Positions 1-6,684 of a stretch of DNA of 32,339 nt are shown here, piece by piece (position 1 is the first letter of the stretch; each line of letters opens with the position of its first letter). Origin of the DNA: Candidatus Omnitrophota bacterium (GTDB taxonomy: Bacteria; Omnitrophota; Koll11; Tantalellales; Tantalellaceae); NCBI GenBank assembly GCA_015231715.1, contig JADGBB010000012.1, forward strand, positions 1 through 32,339, read 5' to 3'. The position numbers and the translations under genes were made by a program. The notes under the pieces were generated by a model. It saw nothing but the letters and a program-made list of their open reading frames with translations, did no database searches and was not told where the DNA came from.

Positions 1-696
1 AATATGTCGGCTGATATCGCTGACGCGGAAAACCTTACACTTGTAGGCGGTCAAGGCAACACATTTAATACGCGCGGATTTGATATTACATTGTCAGGTG
101 ATGTTAATATAGGCGCTGGGACGACTTTTAGCGCGGTTAGTACTTCGCAGGGTTATCAGTCACTTATAACTATCGACGGCGATTGGATCAATAACGGGAC
201 GTTTGTTTCGGGGCTTAGTAGAGTGGCGTTTTCCGCGGATAGTGTTATCGTCAATAATGGTGAAGGTAGTTTTCATAATGTAAGTTTAGCGGGTGACGCG
301 GTGCAAAGATACGCGGATAGTATTAATATTTCAGGAGCGATCTCGAATTTAGTTTTTAATAATATCGGCATGCCCGATTTGTCCGCTAGAGAATTGCCTG
401 ATATTAATGTAGATAATCCAGGCGGAGTAATCGGCAGAGGAAGCCCCGAGTTGGGCTCAGGCAGTGTTTTTGTGCTAACTAGTGCATTAAGCGCATCCGG
501 GGCAAATAACATGACAAACAATATTACCGTACAAGATATTTTCAGCCGGTATGATGTTTTGAAAGGCGCGAATAGGGTAACGACAACTTTGATACTTTTT
601 GAAGGCAAGGCGGTAATGACTGACTTGGTTACAAAGAATGTTACTATCATTGATGAGCCAGGGGCTAAAGGGACTAATTCTAGGAATTTAAAGTAA
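1..696 (+). CDS. C-terminal part of a large beta-helix-like surface/adhesin protein (5' partial)
   Basis: The reading frame is open from the window's left edge and ends at TAA 694-696, so only the last ~231 residues are visible. The text is rich in Gly, Asn, Ser, Thr and Val, with short alternating hydrophobic strands such as FDITLSGDVNIGAGTTF and a WINNGTF turn, as in right-handed beta-helices of filamentous-haemagglutinin-like or autotransporter-passenger proteins. There is no Cys and no membrane helix. The last ~90 residues (from about GRGSPELGSG) lose the strand pattern and look like a different C-terminal module, ending in a basic tail. I cannot name a family. The Met at position 4 is probably not a start because the frame continues upstream. 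An exported surface role is inferred from composition alone. Confidence 0.6.
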   Translation, partial: NMSADIADAENLTLVGGQGNTFNTRGFDITLSGDVNIGAGTTFSAVSTSQGYQSLITIDGDWINNGTFVSGLSRVAFSADSVIVNNGEGSFHNVSLAGDAVQRYADSINISGAISNLVFNNIGMPDLSARELPDINVDNPGGVIGRGSPELGSGSVFVLTSALSASGANNMTNNITVQDIFSRYDVLKGANRVTTTLILFEGKAVMTDLVTKNVTIIDEPGAKGTNSRNLK

Positions 697-720
697 AGAG
701 TCTATGTGAGTAATTCTGCG

Positions 721-758
721 TTGGGCTGGGATTCTTCGCCTTTGGCTCAGAATGACGG
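721..758 (+). repeat. 38-bp dispersed repeat, copy 1 (imperfect hairpin)
   Basis: This stretch matches 7821-7858 at 35 of 38 positions, in the same orientation. It contains an imperfect inverted repeat: ATTCT (731-735) with AGAAT (749-753), and GCC (738-740) with GGC (744-746). A G/T-rich tract follows (GGGGTTTTTTT). It lies just after the surface-protein gene, so it could also act as a weak terminator. The core GATTCTTCG...CTCAGAATGAC resembles short intergenic repeats I recall from unrelated genomes. Confidence 0.7.
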
Positions 759-782
759 GGTTTTTTTGGTTTGACGTGGGGC

Positions 783-816
783 TTGACACACTTGGTTTGA
801 TATTATAGTATATAAA
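783..816 (+). promoter_or_regulatory. putative sigma-70 promoter for pckG
   Basis: A consensus TTGACA lies at 783-788, followed by an A/T-rich block TATTATAGTATATAAA (801-816). Several -10 boxes are possible: TATAGT at 804-809 with a 15-bp spacer, or TAGTAT at 806-811 with 17 bp. Start sites here would give a pckG leader of roughly 110 nt. The rest of the 697-932 gap holds the dispersed repeat and two small GC hairpins. Confidence 0.5.
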
Positions 817-856
817 TTCCGCTACACGCTTGCAATGGTCTTGGGTGAGTTTTTGG

Positions 857-912
857 CAGGGACAGGCCCTGTTTGAAGCCGAAATATCTTTAATTTGAAG
901 GGGTAAGGCCCC
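857..912 (+). promoter_or_regulatory. two small GC hairpins in the pckG leader
   Basis: CAGGG (857-861) pairs with CCCTG (867-871), and GGGG (900-903) pairs with CCCC (909-912). The second hairpin is 10 nt upstream of the pckG ribosome-binding site. The words GGGACAGG, GGCCCTGT and GGGTA(A)GGCCC recur in the terminator after purC (3793-3839), so this looks like a rearranged relative of that element. Function is not known. Confidence 0.35.
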
Positions 913-932
913 GAAAAAAATAAGGAGTAAAA

Positions 933-2810
933 ATGGATGTAAGATTCAAAGAAATGCTGCTCAGTAAATGCGGAGAAGCAAACTACAAAAAACTTGTCGA
1001 TCTGAACAACCCAAAACTTTATTATTTTGTTGCTAAATATGTTGAGCTTTGCAACCCGGATTCCGTTTTTGTGAGAAGCGATAGTTCTGAGGATGCTGAG
1101 TATTTTACAAAAATGGCAGTAGAGCTTGGAGAAGAAATAAAATTAACAACTAAAGGTCATACAATACATTTTGACGGCTACAACGATCAGGGAAGAGACA
1201 AAGAAAATACGAAATATTTGTTGAGGCCGGACGAAGTTCTTGGGTCGGATATAGAGTCTACTGACAGAGAAATAGGTCTTGCAGAAATACATAATATTTT
1301 AAAAGACATCATGGTAGGCAAAACAATGTATGTGTGTTTTTTCTGTTTGGGCCCGACAAATTCAGTATTTTCAATACCATCCGTACAAATAACGGACTCA
1401 GCTTATGTTGTTCATTCTGAAGATATACTATACCGCACAGGGTATGAGGAATTTAAGAACCTAAAAAACCCTCATAGGTTTTTTAGATTTGTGCATTCAG
1501 CCGGTGTGCTTGACGGTGCAGTAAGTAAAGACGTTTATCGCAGAAGGTTATACATAAATTTACATGAAGAAGTTGTGTACAGTGTTAACACACAGTATGC
1601 CGGAAATACCGTAGGGCTGAAAAAAATTGCCATGCGTCTTGCAATCAAAAGAGCCAGCGAAGAAGGCTGGTTAACAGAACATATGTTCATTATGGGAGTC
1701 AAGGGACCCGATAAAAAAAGAGTAACTTATTTCACAGGTTCATTTCCCTCAGCTTGCGGCAAAACAGCAACTGCTATGCTTGAAGGTGAAAGCATAATAG
1801 GTGACGATATTGCGTATATTAGAAATATTGACGGCAAAATTAGGGTTGTCAATGTTGAAGCAGGTATTTTTGGCATCATAGAGGATGTTTCAAAAGAAAG
1901 TGATCCTGCTATTTTTAAGGCTTTAACAGATCCGGGTGAAGTAATATTTTCAAATGTGCTTGATGTAGACGGCAAGCCCAGATGGTTAAATGACGGCAGA
2001 GAAAAACCGGTTAAGGGTATCAACTTTTCGGGCGAATGGGAACCCGGCAAAAAAGGACCGGACGGCAAAGAAGTACCTTATGCGCATAAAAACGCGAGAT
2101 ATACTATCCGCCTGAAAACGCTCGCAAACTGCGATAAAAATCTAGACAATCCGGACGGAGTAGATGTAGGCGGTATTATTTACGGAGGCAGAGACTCAGA
2201 CACAAATATCCCGGTTGTTCAATCTTTTGATTGGGCGCATGGAATTCTATCTCAAGCCGCGACTATAGAAAGTGAAACAACAGCCGCGACTTTAGGGAAA
2301 GAAGGCGTAAGAACATTCAACCTTATGGCTAATCTTGACTTTCTGTCTATTCCGATAGGAAGATATATACAGAATAATCTTGATATAATCAACGGAATAA
2401 AGAACCCGCCATTTATTTTCCATGTAAATTATTTCTTAAGAGGTTCAGACGGCAAGTTTCTCAACGGTATAAAGGATAAACATGTTTGGGTAAAATGGAT
2501 GGAAAGGAGAATTCACGGCGAGGTTGATGCTCTTAGAACTCCTATCGGGTACATGCCAAAATATGAAGATCTGGCGATGCTTTTTAAAGAAGTTTTAGGT
2601 AAAGAATATACACTGAAGCAATATGAAGAACAGTTCATGATAAGAATACCGGAACTTTTAAAAAAGATAGCCAGGATCAAAGAAATATATCACACAAAAG
2701 TTTTTGATACTCCGCATCTTCTTTTCAAGTCACTTGATGATCAGGCTAATAGACTGAAAGCTTGTCAAAAAGAACACGGCGATTATGTTAAGCCGGGTAA
2801 ATTTGAATAA
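933..2810 (+). CDS. pckG: phosphoenolpyruvate carboxykinase (GTP)
   Basis: This 625-residue cytoplasmic enzyme interconverts oxaloacetate + GTP and PEP + CO2 + GDP, at the branch point of gluconeogenesis or of fermentative CO2 fixation. The GTP class is identified by the P-loop FPSACGKT at residues 271-278, with reactive Cys275, Lys277 and Thr278. Just upstream is the substrate segment QYAGNTVGLKK, and between them EEGWLTEHMFIMG. The YAGNTVGLKK form is the one I associate with archaeal GTP-PEPCKs; animal and many bacterial enzymes have GYGGNSLLGKK. Length is normal (about 600-630). The start at 933 is supported by AGGAG at 923-927. A hairpin and purC follow 58 bp downstream on the same strand, so the two may be cotranscribed. 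Confidence 0.95.
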   Translation: MDVRFKEMLLSKCGEANYKKLVDLNNPKLYYFVAKYVELCNPDSVFVRSDSSEDAEYFTKMAVELGEEIKLTTKGHTIHFDGYNDQGRDKENTKYLLRPDEVLGSDIESTDREIGLAEIHNILKDIMVGKTMYVCFFCLGPTNSVFSIPSVQITDSAYVVHSEDILYRTGYEEFKNLKNPHRFFRFVHSAGVLDGAVSKDVYRRRLYINLHEEVVYSVNTQYAGNTVGLKKIAMRLAIKRASEEGWLTEHMFIMGVKGPDKKRVTYFTGSFPSACGKTATAMLEGESIIGDDIAYIRNIDGKIRVVNVEAGIFGIIEDVSKESDPAIFKALTDPGEVIFSNVLDVDGKPRWLNDGREKPVKGINFSGEWEPGKKGPDGKEVPYAHKNARYTIRLKTLANCDKNLDNPDGVDVGGIIYGGRDSDTNIPVVQSFDWAHGILSQAATIESETTAATLGKEGVRTFNLMANLDFLSIPIGRYIQNNLDIINGIKNPPFIFHVNYFLRGSDGKFLNGIKDKHVWVKWMERRIHGEVDALRTPIGYMPKYEDLAMLFKEVLGKEYTLKQYEEQFMIRIPELLKKIARIKEIYHTKVFDTPHLLFKSLDDQANRLKACQKEHGDYVKPGKFE

Positions 2811-2825
2811 TTAACTTGAATGTGC

Positions 2826-2854
2826 GAATGCCGAACGTCGATTGTTCCGCATAC
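2826..2854 (+). promoter_or_regulatory. intercistronic hairpin between pckG and purC
   Basis: GAATGCCGAAC (2826-2836) pairs with GTTCCGCATAC (2844-2854) at 9 of 11 positions around a 7-nt loop. It ends 2 nt before the purC ribosome-binding site and has no T-run, so it is more likely an RNA-processing or translation-tuning structure than a terminator. Confidence 0.35.
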
Positions 2855-2868
2855 ATGAGGAGGTAACA

Positions 2869-3771
2869 ATGCAGTCAGAAGTACTATTAAATATTGATAT
2901 ACCCGGATTGAAATTGTTCCGTCAGGGAAAGGTTCGTAATGTTTATGATATGGGCGACAAGCTCTTGTTTTGGGCCAGTGACAGGATAAGCGCTTTTGAT
3001 GTGATTATGCCGAACGGCATACCTGATAAAGGTAAAGTTCTCAATAAAATATCAGTGTTCTGGTTCAAAATGACAGAAGACATTATTCCAAATCACATTA
3101 TTGCGGCAGATATTGATAAAATAATTAAACTGGAACCGTCTTTGAAAAAATACAAAGATAAGTTAGCCGATAGATGTATGCTTGTAAAAAAAGCGGAACC
3201 TATACCTATTGAATGTATTGTAAGAGGATATATTTCAGGATCGGGCTGGAAGGATTATAAAAAAACAGGCAAGATCTGCGGAATAGAACTTCCGCAAGGG
3301 TTAAAAGAATCCGACAAATTTGATGAGCCTATTTTTACACCTTCAACAAAAGCAGATGAAGGGCATGATGAAAATATAACGTCGGAAGAAGCAAAAAAGA
3401 TAGTAGGCGAGAAAACATTTAATGCATTAAAAGAAAAGACTATAGCTGTTTATAAAAAAGTAAGAGATTATGCCGATTCTAAAGGGATAATCATTGCCGA
3501 TACTAAACTCGAGTTTGGTAAAATTGACGGTAAAATAATTGTTATGGATGAAATGTTAACTCCAGATTCTTCTAGGTTCTGGCCGAAAAACAATTATGTT
3601 CCGGGACAAAGCCAAAAAAGTTTTGATAAACAATTCGTACGGGATTATTTGGAAACAGTACCGGGCTGGGACAAAACTCCTCCTGGGCCTGTGCTTCCGG
3701 ATGTCATAGTAGCTAAGACGCGCGAGAAATATGTAGAAGCATATAGAATGCTTACAGGGGAAGAACTGTAG
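2869..3771 (+). CDS. purC: phosphoribosylaminoimidazole-succinocarboxamide synthase (SAICAR synthetase)
   Basis: This ATP-dependent enzyme joins aspartate to CAIR in purine synthesis (CAIR + Asp + ATP to SAICAR). The 300-residue product shows the family signature from the N-terminus: GKVRNVYD, then WASDRISAFDVIMPNGIPDKG, ECIVRGYISGSGWKDY, and FTPSTKADEGHDENIT. The acidic metal/ATP segment IIADTKLEFG and DEMLTPDSSRFWP follow. I chose ATG 2869, not the in-frame ATG at 2842, because a perfect AGGAGGT (2857-2863) lies 5 nt before it and the alternative would add nine unrelated residues. Length matches the longer bacterial/yeast-type PurC (~300). No other pur genes are in the window. A strong terminator follows at 3793. 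Confidence 0.96.
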   Translation: MQSEVLLNIDIPGLKLFRQGKVRNVYDMGDKLLFWASDRISAFDVIMPNGIPDKGKVLNKISVFWFKMTEDIIPNHIIAADIDKIIKLEPSLKKYKDKLADRCMLVKKAEPIPIECIVRGYISGSGWKDYKKTGKICGIELPQGLKESDKFDEPIFTPSTKADEGHDENITSEEAKKIVGEKTFNALKEKTIAVYKKVRDYADSKGIIIADTKLEFGKIDGKIIVMDEMLTPDSSRFWPKNNYVPGQSQKSFDKQFVRDYLETVPGWDKTPPGPVLPDVIVAKTREKYVEAYRMLTGEEL

Positions 3772-3792
3772 AAAATAAATGCTTTAACGTTT

Positions 3793-3849
3793 GGGGACAG
3801 GTTTTTCTTTTAGAGGGTAGGCCCTGTAAACCTGTCCCCTTATTTTTAT
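3793..3849 (+). terminator. intrinsic terminator after purC, abutting the next gene
   Basis: A perfect 12-bp inverted repeat, GGGGACAGGTTT (3793-3804) and AAACCTGTCCCC (3828-3839), is followed by TTATTTTTAT. The 23-nt loop contains its own AGGG/CCCT mini-stem (3814-3817 with 3822-3825). The T-rich tail runs straight into the ATG of tsaC at 3850, so the structure also occupies the space where that gene's leader and ribosome-binding site should be. Confidence 0.75.
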
Positions 3850-4863
3850 ATGATAACATATACTAAAGTTATTGATCCAAATGATATCGATCTAAAGTTC
3901 ATACAGGATGCTGCCGATGTTATCCGTAGTGGCGGGCTGGTTGCTTTTCCGACCGAGACTGTTTACGGCCTTGGCGCTAATGCGCTTGATCCAAAGGCTG
4001 TATCAAAAATATTTGAAGCTAAAAGAAGACCGCTTGATGATCCATTGATAGTTCACATTAATGATGCCGCGGATCTTGAAAAATTAACCAAAGATATACC
4101 GGAAAAGGCATATGAACTTGCCCGTGTTTTTTGGCCGGGGCCTTTAACATTAATACTTTCAAAAAAAGATATAGTACCGGATATCACAACTTGCGGCTTA
4201 GATACAGTGGCTATTAGAATGCCATCAGGCAGTATAGCAAGAGAGCTGATAAAAATATCAGGCGTGCCGATAGCCGCACCTAGCGCTAACCTTTTCGGCC
4301 GGCCTTCATCAACAAATGCACATCATGTAAAAAATGATCTAGAAGGTTATATTGATATGATATTGGACGGGGGAAAGACATTGATAGGAGTAGAGTCTAC
4401 GGTAATAGAAATGGTAGATTCTAAAGCTGTTATACTTCGTCCCGGCGGTATTGATATAGAAGAAATACGTAAAGTTATAAAAGATGTAAAAGTTTTTTCG
4501 GAACAAGAAGTATTGCAAAATTCACCGGGAAAATATCCCCAGCATTATTCCCCGAAAGCAAAAGTAATAATAAGCCGGGAAAGTGCTAGTCAGAAAAAAA
4601 CAACGCTAGAACTGGCTGGCAAATTTAAAGCAAAAGGCTTAAACGTAGGAATAATGGCTAAATCAGGACGACAAAAAGAATATGCCGGATATAACGTAAA
4701 AGAAATGGGCAGCGAAAACGATCTAAAAGAAATCGCGGCAAACCTATTTCACATCCTAAGAGAATTCGACACAGACGGCGTTCAGTTAATAATAGCAGAA
4801 GCAGTAAAAGAACCCGGCCTAGGCCTAGCAATAATGAACCGCCTAAGAAAAGCGGCAGGGTAA
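3850..4863 (+). CDS. tsaC: threonylcarbamoyl-AMP synthase, Sua5 type (YrdC + Sua5 domains)
   Basis: This cytoplasmic enzyme makes threonylcarbamoyl-AMP from Thr, bicarbonate and ATP, the first step of the t6A37 modification of ANN-decoding tRNAs. The YrdC domain spans about residues 15-200, with AFPTETVYGLGANA (32-45), the KRRPLDDPL nucleotide motif from Lys58, WPGPLTLIL, and PIAAPSANLFGRPS. The linker SPGKYPQHYSPKA leads to a C-terminal Sua5 domain, so this is the long two-domain form; 337 residues is normal for it. No ribosome-binding site is visible before ATG 3850, which follows the purC terminator by about 10 nt. Internal in-frame ATGs would delete conserved residues, so 3850 stays the best start. 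The gene may be read from purC transcripts or from an unseen promoter. Confidence 0.93.
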   Translation: MITYTKVIDPNDIDLKFIQDAADVIRSGGLVAFPTETVYGLGANALDPKAVSKIFEAKRRPLDDPLIVHINDAADLEKLTKDIPEKAYELARVFWPGPLTLILSKKDIVPDITTCGLDTVAIRMPSGSIARELIKISGVPIAAPSANLFGRPSSTNAHHVKNDLEGYIDMILDGGKTLIGVESTVIEMVDSKAVILRPGGIDIEEIRKVIKDVKVFSEQEVLQNSPGKYPQHYSPKAKVIISRESASQKKTTLELAGKFKAKGLNVGIMAKSGRQKEYAGYNVKEMGSENDLKEIAANLFHILREFDTDGVQLIIAEAVKEPGLGLAIMNRLRKAAG

Positions 4864-4937
4864 ATACAGAATTTTGTATGTATAATTATTGAAGCGTATG
4901 GTAAAGTTTTAAATTAAACAAGAATGTGATGAAGACC

Positions 4938-4954
4938 AAATTTTTTTGGGGTAA
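4938..4954 (+). repeat. fragment of the AAAATTTTTGGGGTGAC repeat end
   Basis: AAATTTTTTTGGGGTAAC resembles the outer end of the elements at 4980-5065 and 6134-6227 and the fragment at 6582-6599. It is probably a decayed or partial copy. The rest of the 4864-4979 stretch holds nothing I recognise. Confidence 0.35.
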
Positions 4955-4979
4955 CTTGTTGCTAAAGATTTGGAGAGCT

Positions 4980-5065
4980 GAAAAATTTTTGGGTGACATG
5001 GTGGAAACTTTGTGTGTATTTTTAATACACACAAAGTTGGAACGATGGCAGGACCCGAAAATTTT
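4980..5065 (+). repeat. hairpin repeat element upstream of aroF (copy 1)
   Basis: This ~86-bp element has A5T5-GGGT at one end and ACCC-GAAAATTTT at the other. Its centre is a perfect 15-bp stem: AACTTTGTGTGTATT (5006-5020) and AATACACACAAAGTT (5024-5038), with a 3-nt loop. The reverse complement of 6134-6227 matches it along its full length, including the flanking words GGTGGAAAC and GTTGGAACG..GGCAGGACCC. It lies in the aroF leader, ending 17 nt before the AAAGGAG ribosome-binding site. Confidence 0.8.
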
Positions 5066-5094
5066 GTGCGCATCGAAATATTAAAGGAGTTAAA

Positions 5095-6123
5095 ATGGCT
5101 TTTAAATATGTTAGAAAAATGCCGGAAGTAAAAGATATTATAGAGGCAATGCCCCTAAGACAAGACCTAAAAAAAATTAAAACAGATAGAGATAAAGAGA
5201 TCAGCGATATTTTTAAACAAAAAAGCGGTAAGTTTTTGCTGATCATTGGCCCATGTTCAGCTGACAATGAAGCAGCAATTGTAGATTATGCCGCGCGTCT
5301 AGCAAAAATAAAAGATAAAGTAAAAGACAAACTTGTTTTAGTTCCAAGAGTTTATACTAATAAGCCAAGAACAACCGGCAAAGGTTACAAGGGCATGGCA
5401 CATCAGCCTGACCCCACAGAAAAGCCCAATATGACAGAAGGCATAAGAGCTATAAGAAAATTGCATCTCACTATTCTTGAACAAACAGGGTTTACAAATG
5501 CCGATGAAATGCTGTACCCAAGCAATTATCCATATCTTGAAGATCTGTTGAGTTATGTTGCTATCGGCGCAAGATCAGTTGAGAATCAGCAGCATAGGCT
5601 TACTGTAAGCGGGTTGGATATTCCTACAGGTATGAAAAATCCTATGAGCGGTGACTTGACAGTTATGATGAACTCAGTGCTTGCCTCGCAAATTCCACAT
5701 GTTTTCACATACAACGGCTGGGAAGTTGAAACACAAGGTAATGAATTATCGCATGCGATATTAAGAGGAGCTGTAGACTCTTACGGCCGATGCATACCTA
5801 ACTACCACTATGAGGATGTAAACAGATTAAAAGAAATGTACGATGAAGCAGAGCTTGCTAATCCCGGAGTAGTAATAGACGCCAACCATGCGAATTCGGA
5901 TAAAAACTACAAAGAACAAACCAGAATAGCTATGGAAATAATGGGCAACAGAAAAAGGTCAACAAATATTACAGATTTTGTAAAAGGCCTTATGATAGAA
6001 AGCTATCTTGTTGAAGGCAGACAAGATATACCCGGAAAAACATACGGTCAATCAATCACGGACGCATGTATAGGCTGGGAAGAAACCGAAACCCTCATCC
6101 AGCGCATAGCAGATTTTGTTTAG
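5095..6123 (+). CDS. aroF: 3-deoxy-D-arabino-heptulosonate 7-phosphate (DAHP) synthase, class I (AroF/G/H type)
   Basis: It condenses PEP and erythrose 4-phosphate to DAHP, the first step of the shikimate pathway, in the cytoplasm. At 342 residues it is slightly shorter than E. coli AroG. Expected metal ligands are visible: Cys54 in GPCSAD, His265 in DANHANSDK, Glu302 in MIESYLVEG and Asp323 in QSITDACIGW. Substrate motifs KPRTTGKGYKG and GARSVENQQHR are present. The N-terminal ~40 residues are the length of the regulatory extension of the AroF/G/H class; which aromatic amino acid inhibits it cannot be told. The start is supported by AAAGGAG at 5083-5089. The gene stands alone, bracketed by two inverted copies of a hairpin repeat. 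Confidence 0.95.
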   Translation: MAFKYVRKMPEVKDIIEAMPLRQDLKKIKTDRDKEISDIFKQKSGKFLLIIGPCSADNEAAIVDYAARLAKIKDKVKDKLVLVPRVYTNKPRTTGKGYKGMAHQPDPTEKPNMTEGIRAIRKLHLTILEQTGFTNADEMLYPSNYPYLEDLLSYVAIGARSVENQQHRLTVSGLDIPTGMKNPMSGDLTVMMNSVLASQIPHVFTYNGWEVETQGNELSHAILRGAVDSYGRCIPNYHYEDVNRLKEMYDEAELANPGVVIDANHANSDKNYKEQTRIAMEIMGNRKRSTNITDFVKGLMIESYLVEGRQDIPGKTYGQSITDACIGWEETETLIQRIADFV

Positions 6124-6133
6124 TAAGCTAGTA

Positions 6134-6227
6134 CCGAAAAATTTTTCGGGTCCTGCCGCCGTTCCAACTATGTGTGTTTTTGAAAAACACACATAGTTTC
6201 CACCGCGTCACCCCAAAAATTTTTTCG
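6134..6227 (-). repeat. hairpin repeat element downstream of aroF (copy 2, inverted)
   Basis: This is the reverse-complement counterpart of 4980-5065. It starts with the palindrome CCGAAAAATTTTTCGG (6134-6149). Its core stem is AACTATGTGTGTTTTT (6166-6181) and AAAAACACACATAGTT (6183-6198). Relative to copy 1 the stem differs by paired changes (CTTTG/CAAAG becomes CTATG/CATAG), so pairing is preserved. It ends ACCCCAAAAATTTTTTCG. It may also terminate aroF, since it begins 10 nt after the stop codon. Confidence 0.8.
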
Positions 6228-6319
6228 TTAACGAATTTTAAAAACTTTATTTCGAGCTAGAGATTTTGTATAACCAACTTAAGCAAAGCTATTCCTCGTT
6301 GATGTTCACACATAAGTAC

Positions 6320-6523
6320 GGATGAGTCAGATATTCCTTTTTTCTGACACGGGGTTAAACAACGGCATTTTTCTATTCTTTTTTGACCCCGATGACTCAT
6401 GCATTCTCCAAGCAGCTTCGCTGCTTTTCGAAGCAATCGGCATCGGGACTGGTAATTGTCAAAAAAGAACAGAAAAATGCCTATAACCCCTAAAGTCAGA
6501 AAAAAGGAATATCTGACTCATCC
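6320..6523 (+). repeat. 204-bp nested palindrome (MITE-like or structured RNA)
   Basis: The left arm 6320-6387 begins GGATGAGTCAGATATTCC and ends TTTTTTGAC. The right arm 6458-6523 is its near-complete reverse complement, beginning GTCAAAAAAGAA and ending GAATATCTGACTCATCC; the differences cluster where CCGTTGTTTAACCCC faces CTATAACCCC. The 70-bp centre holds nested stems: CCCGATG (6388-6394) with CATCGGG (6441-6447), and AAGCAGC (6410-6416) with GCTGCTT (6420-6426). No reading frame of note is inside. It lies in the gene-free 6124-6684 stretch, between the aroF and hemW 3' ends, which converge here. Confidence 0.8.
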
Positions 6524-6581
6524 TAGCTTGATGCGGAGTATTCAAAGACTAACGAACGTACTCAAAAAAAATCCGTGTACT

Positions 6582-6599
6582 AAAAAATTTTGGGGTGAC
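6582..6599 (+). repeat. fragment of the AAAATTTTGGGGTGAC repeat end
   Basis: AAAAAATTTTGGGGTGAC repeats the outer end of the aroF-flanking elements without the central hairpin. It looks like a partial copy. The neighbouring 6600-6684 is A/T-rich with nothing else recognised. Confidence 0.45.
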
Positions 6600-6684
6600 A
6601 CAGAAAAAAAGCAGCACATATTTTAAAATTTCCCGCCATACGGATAAAAATATTTTACACATCCATGAATTGCCATTGCCTATT

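Noticed and set aside
273..650. Minus-strand open frame opposite the surface protein
   Set aside because: No ribosome-binding site and biased composition; the plus frame shows a coherent beta-strand pattern and is open to the window edge.
5066..6133. aroF as a proven mobile cassette
   Set aside because: No transposase, target-site duplication or compositional break could be shown from this window; only the inverted flanking repeats are seen.
6320..6523. CRISPR array or tRNA gene in the 6124-6684 gap
   Set aside because: There are no regularly spaced direct repeats and no cloverleaf or T-loop sequence; the structure is a nested inverted repeat.
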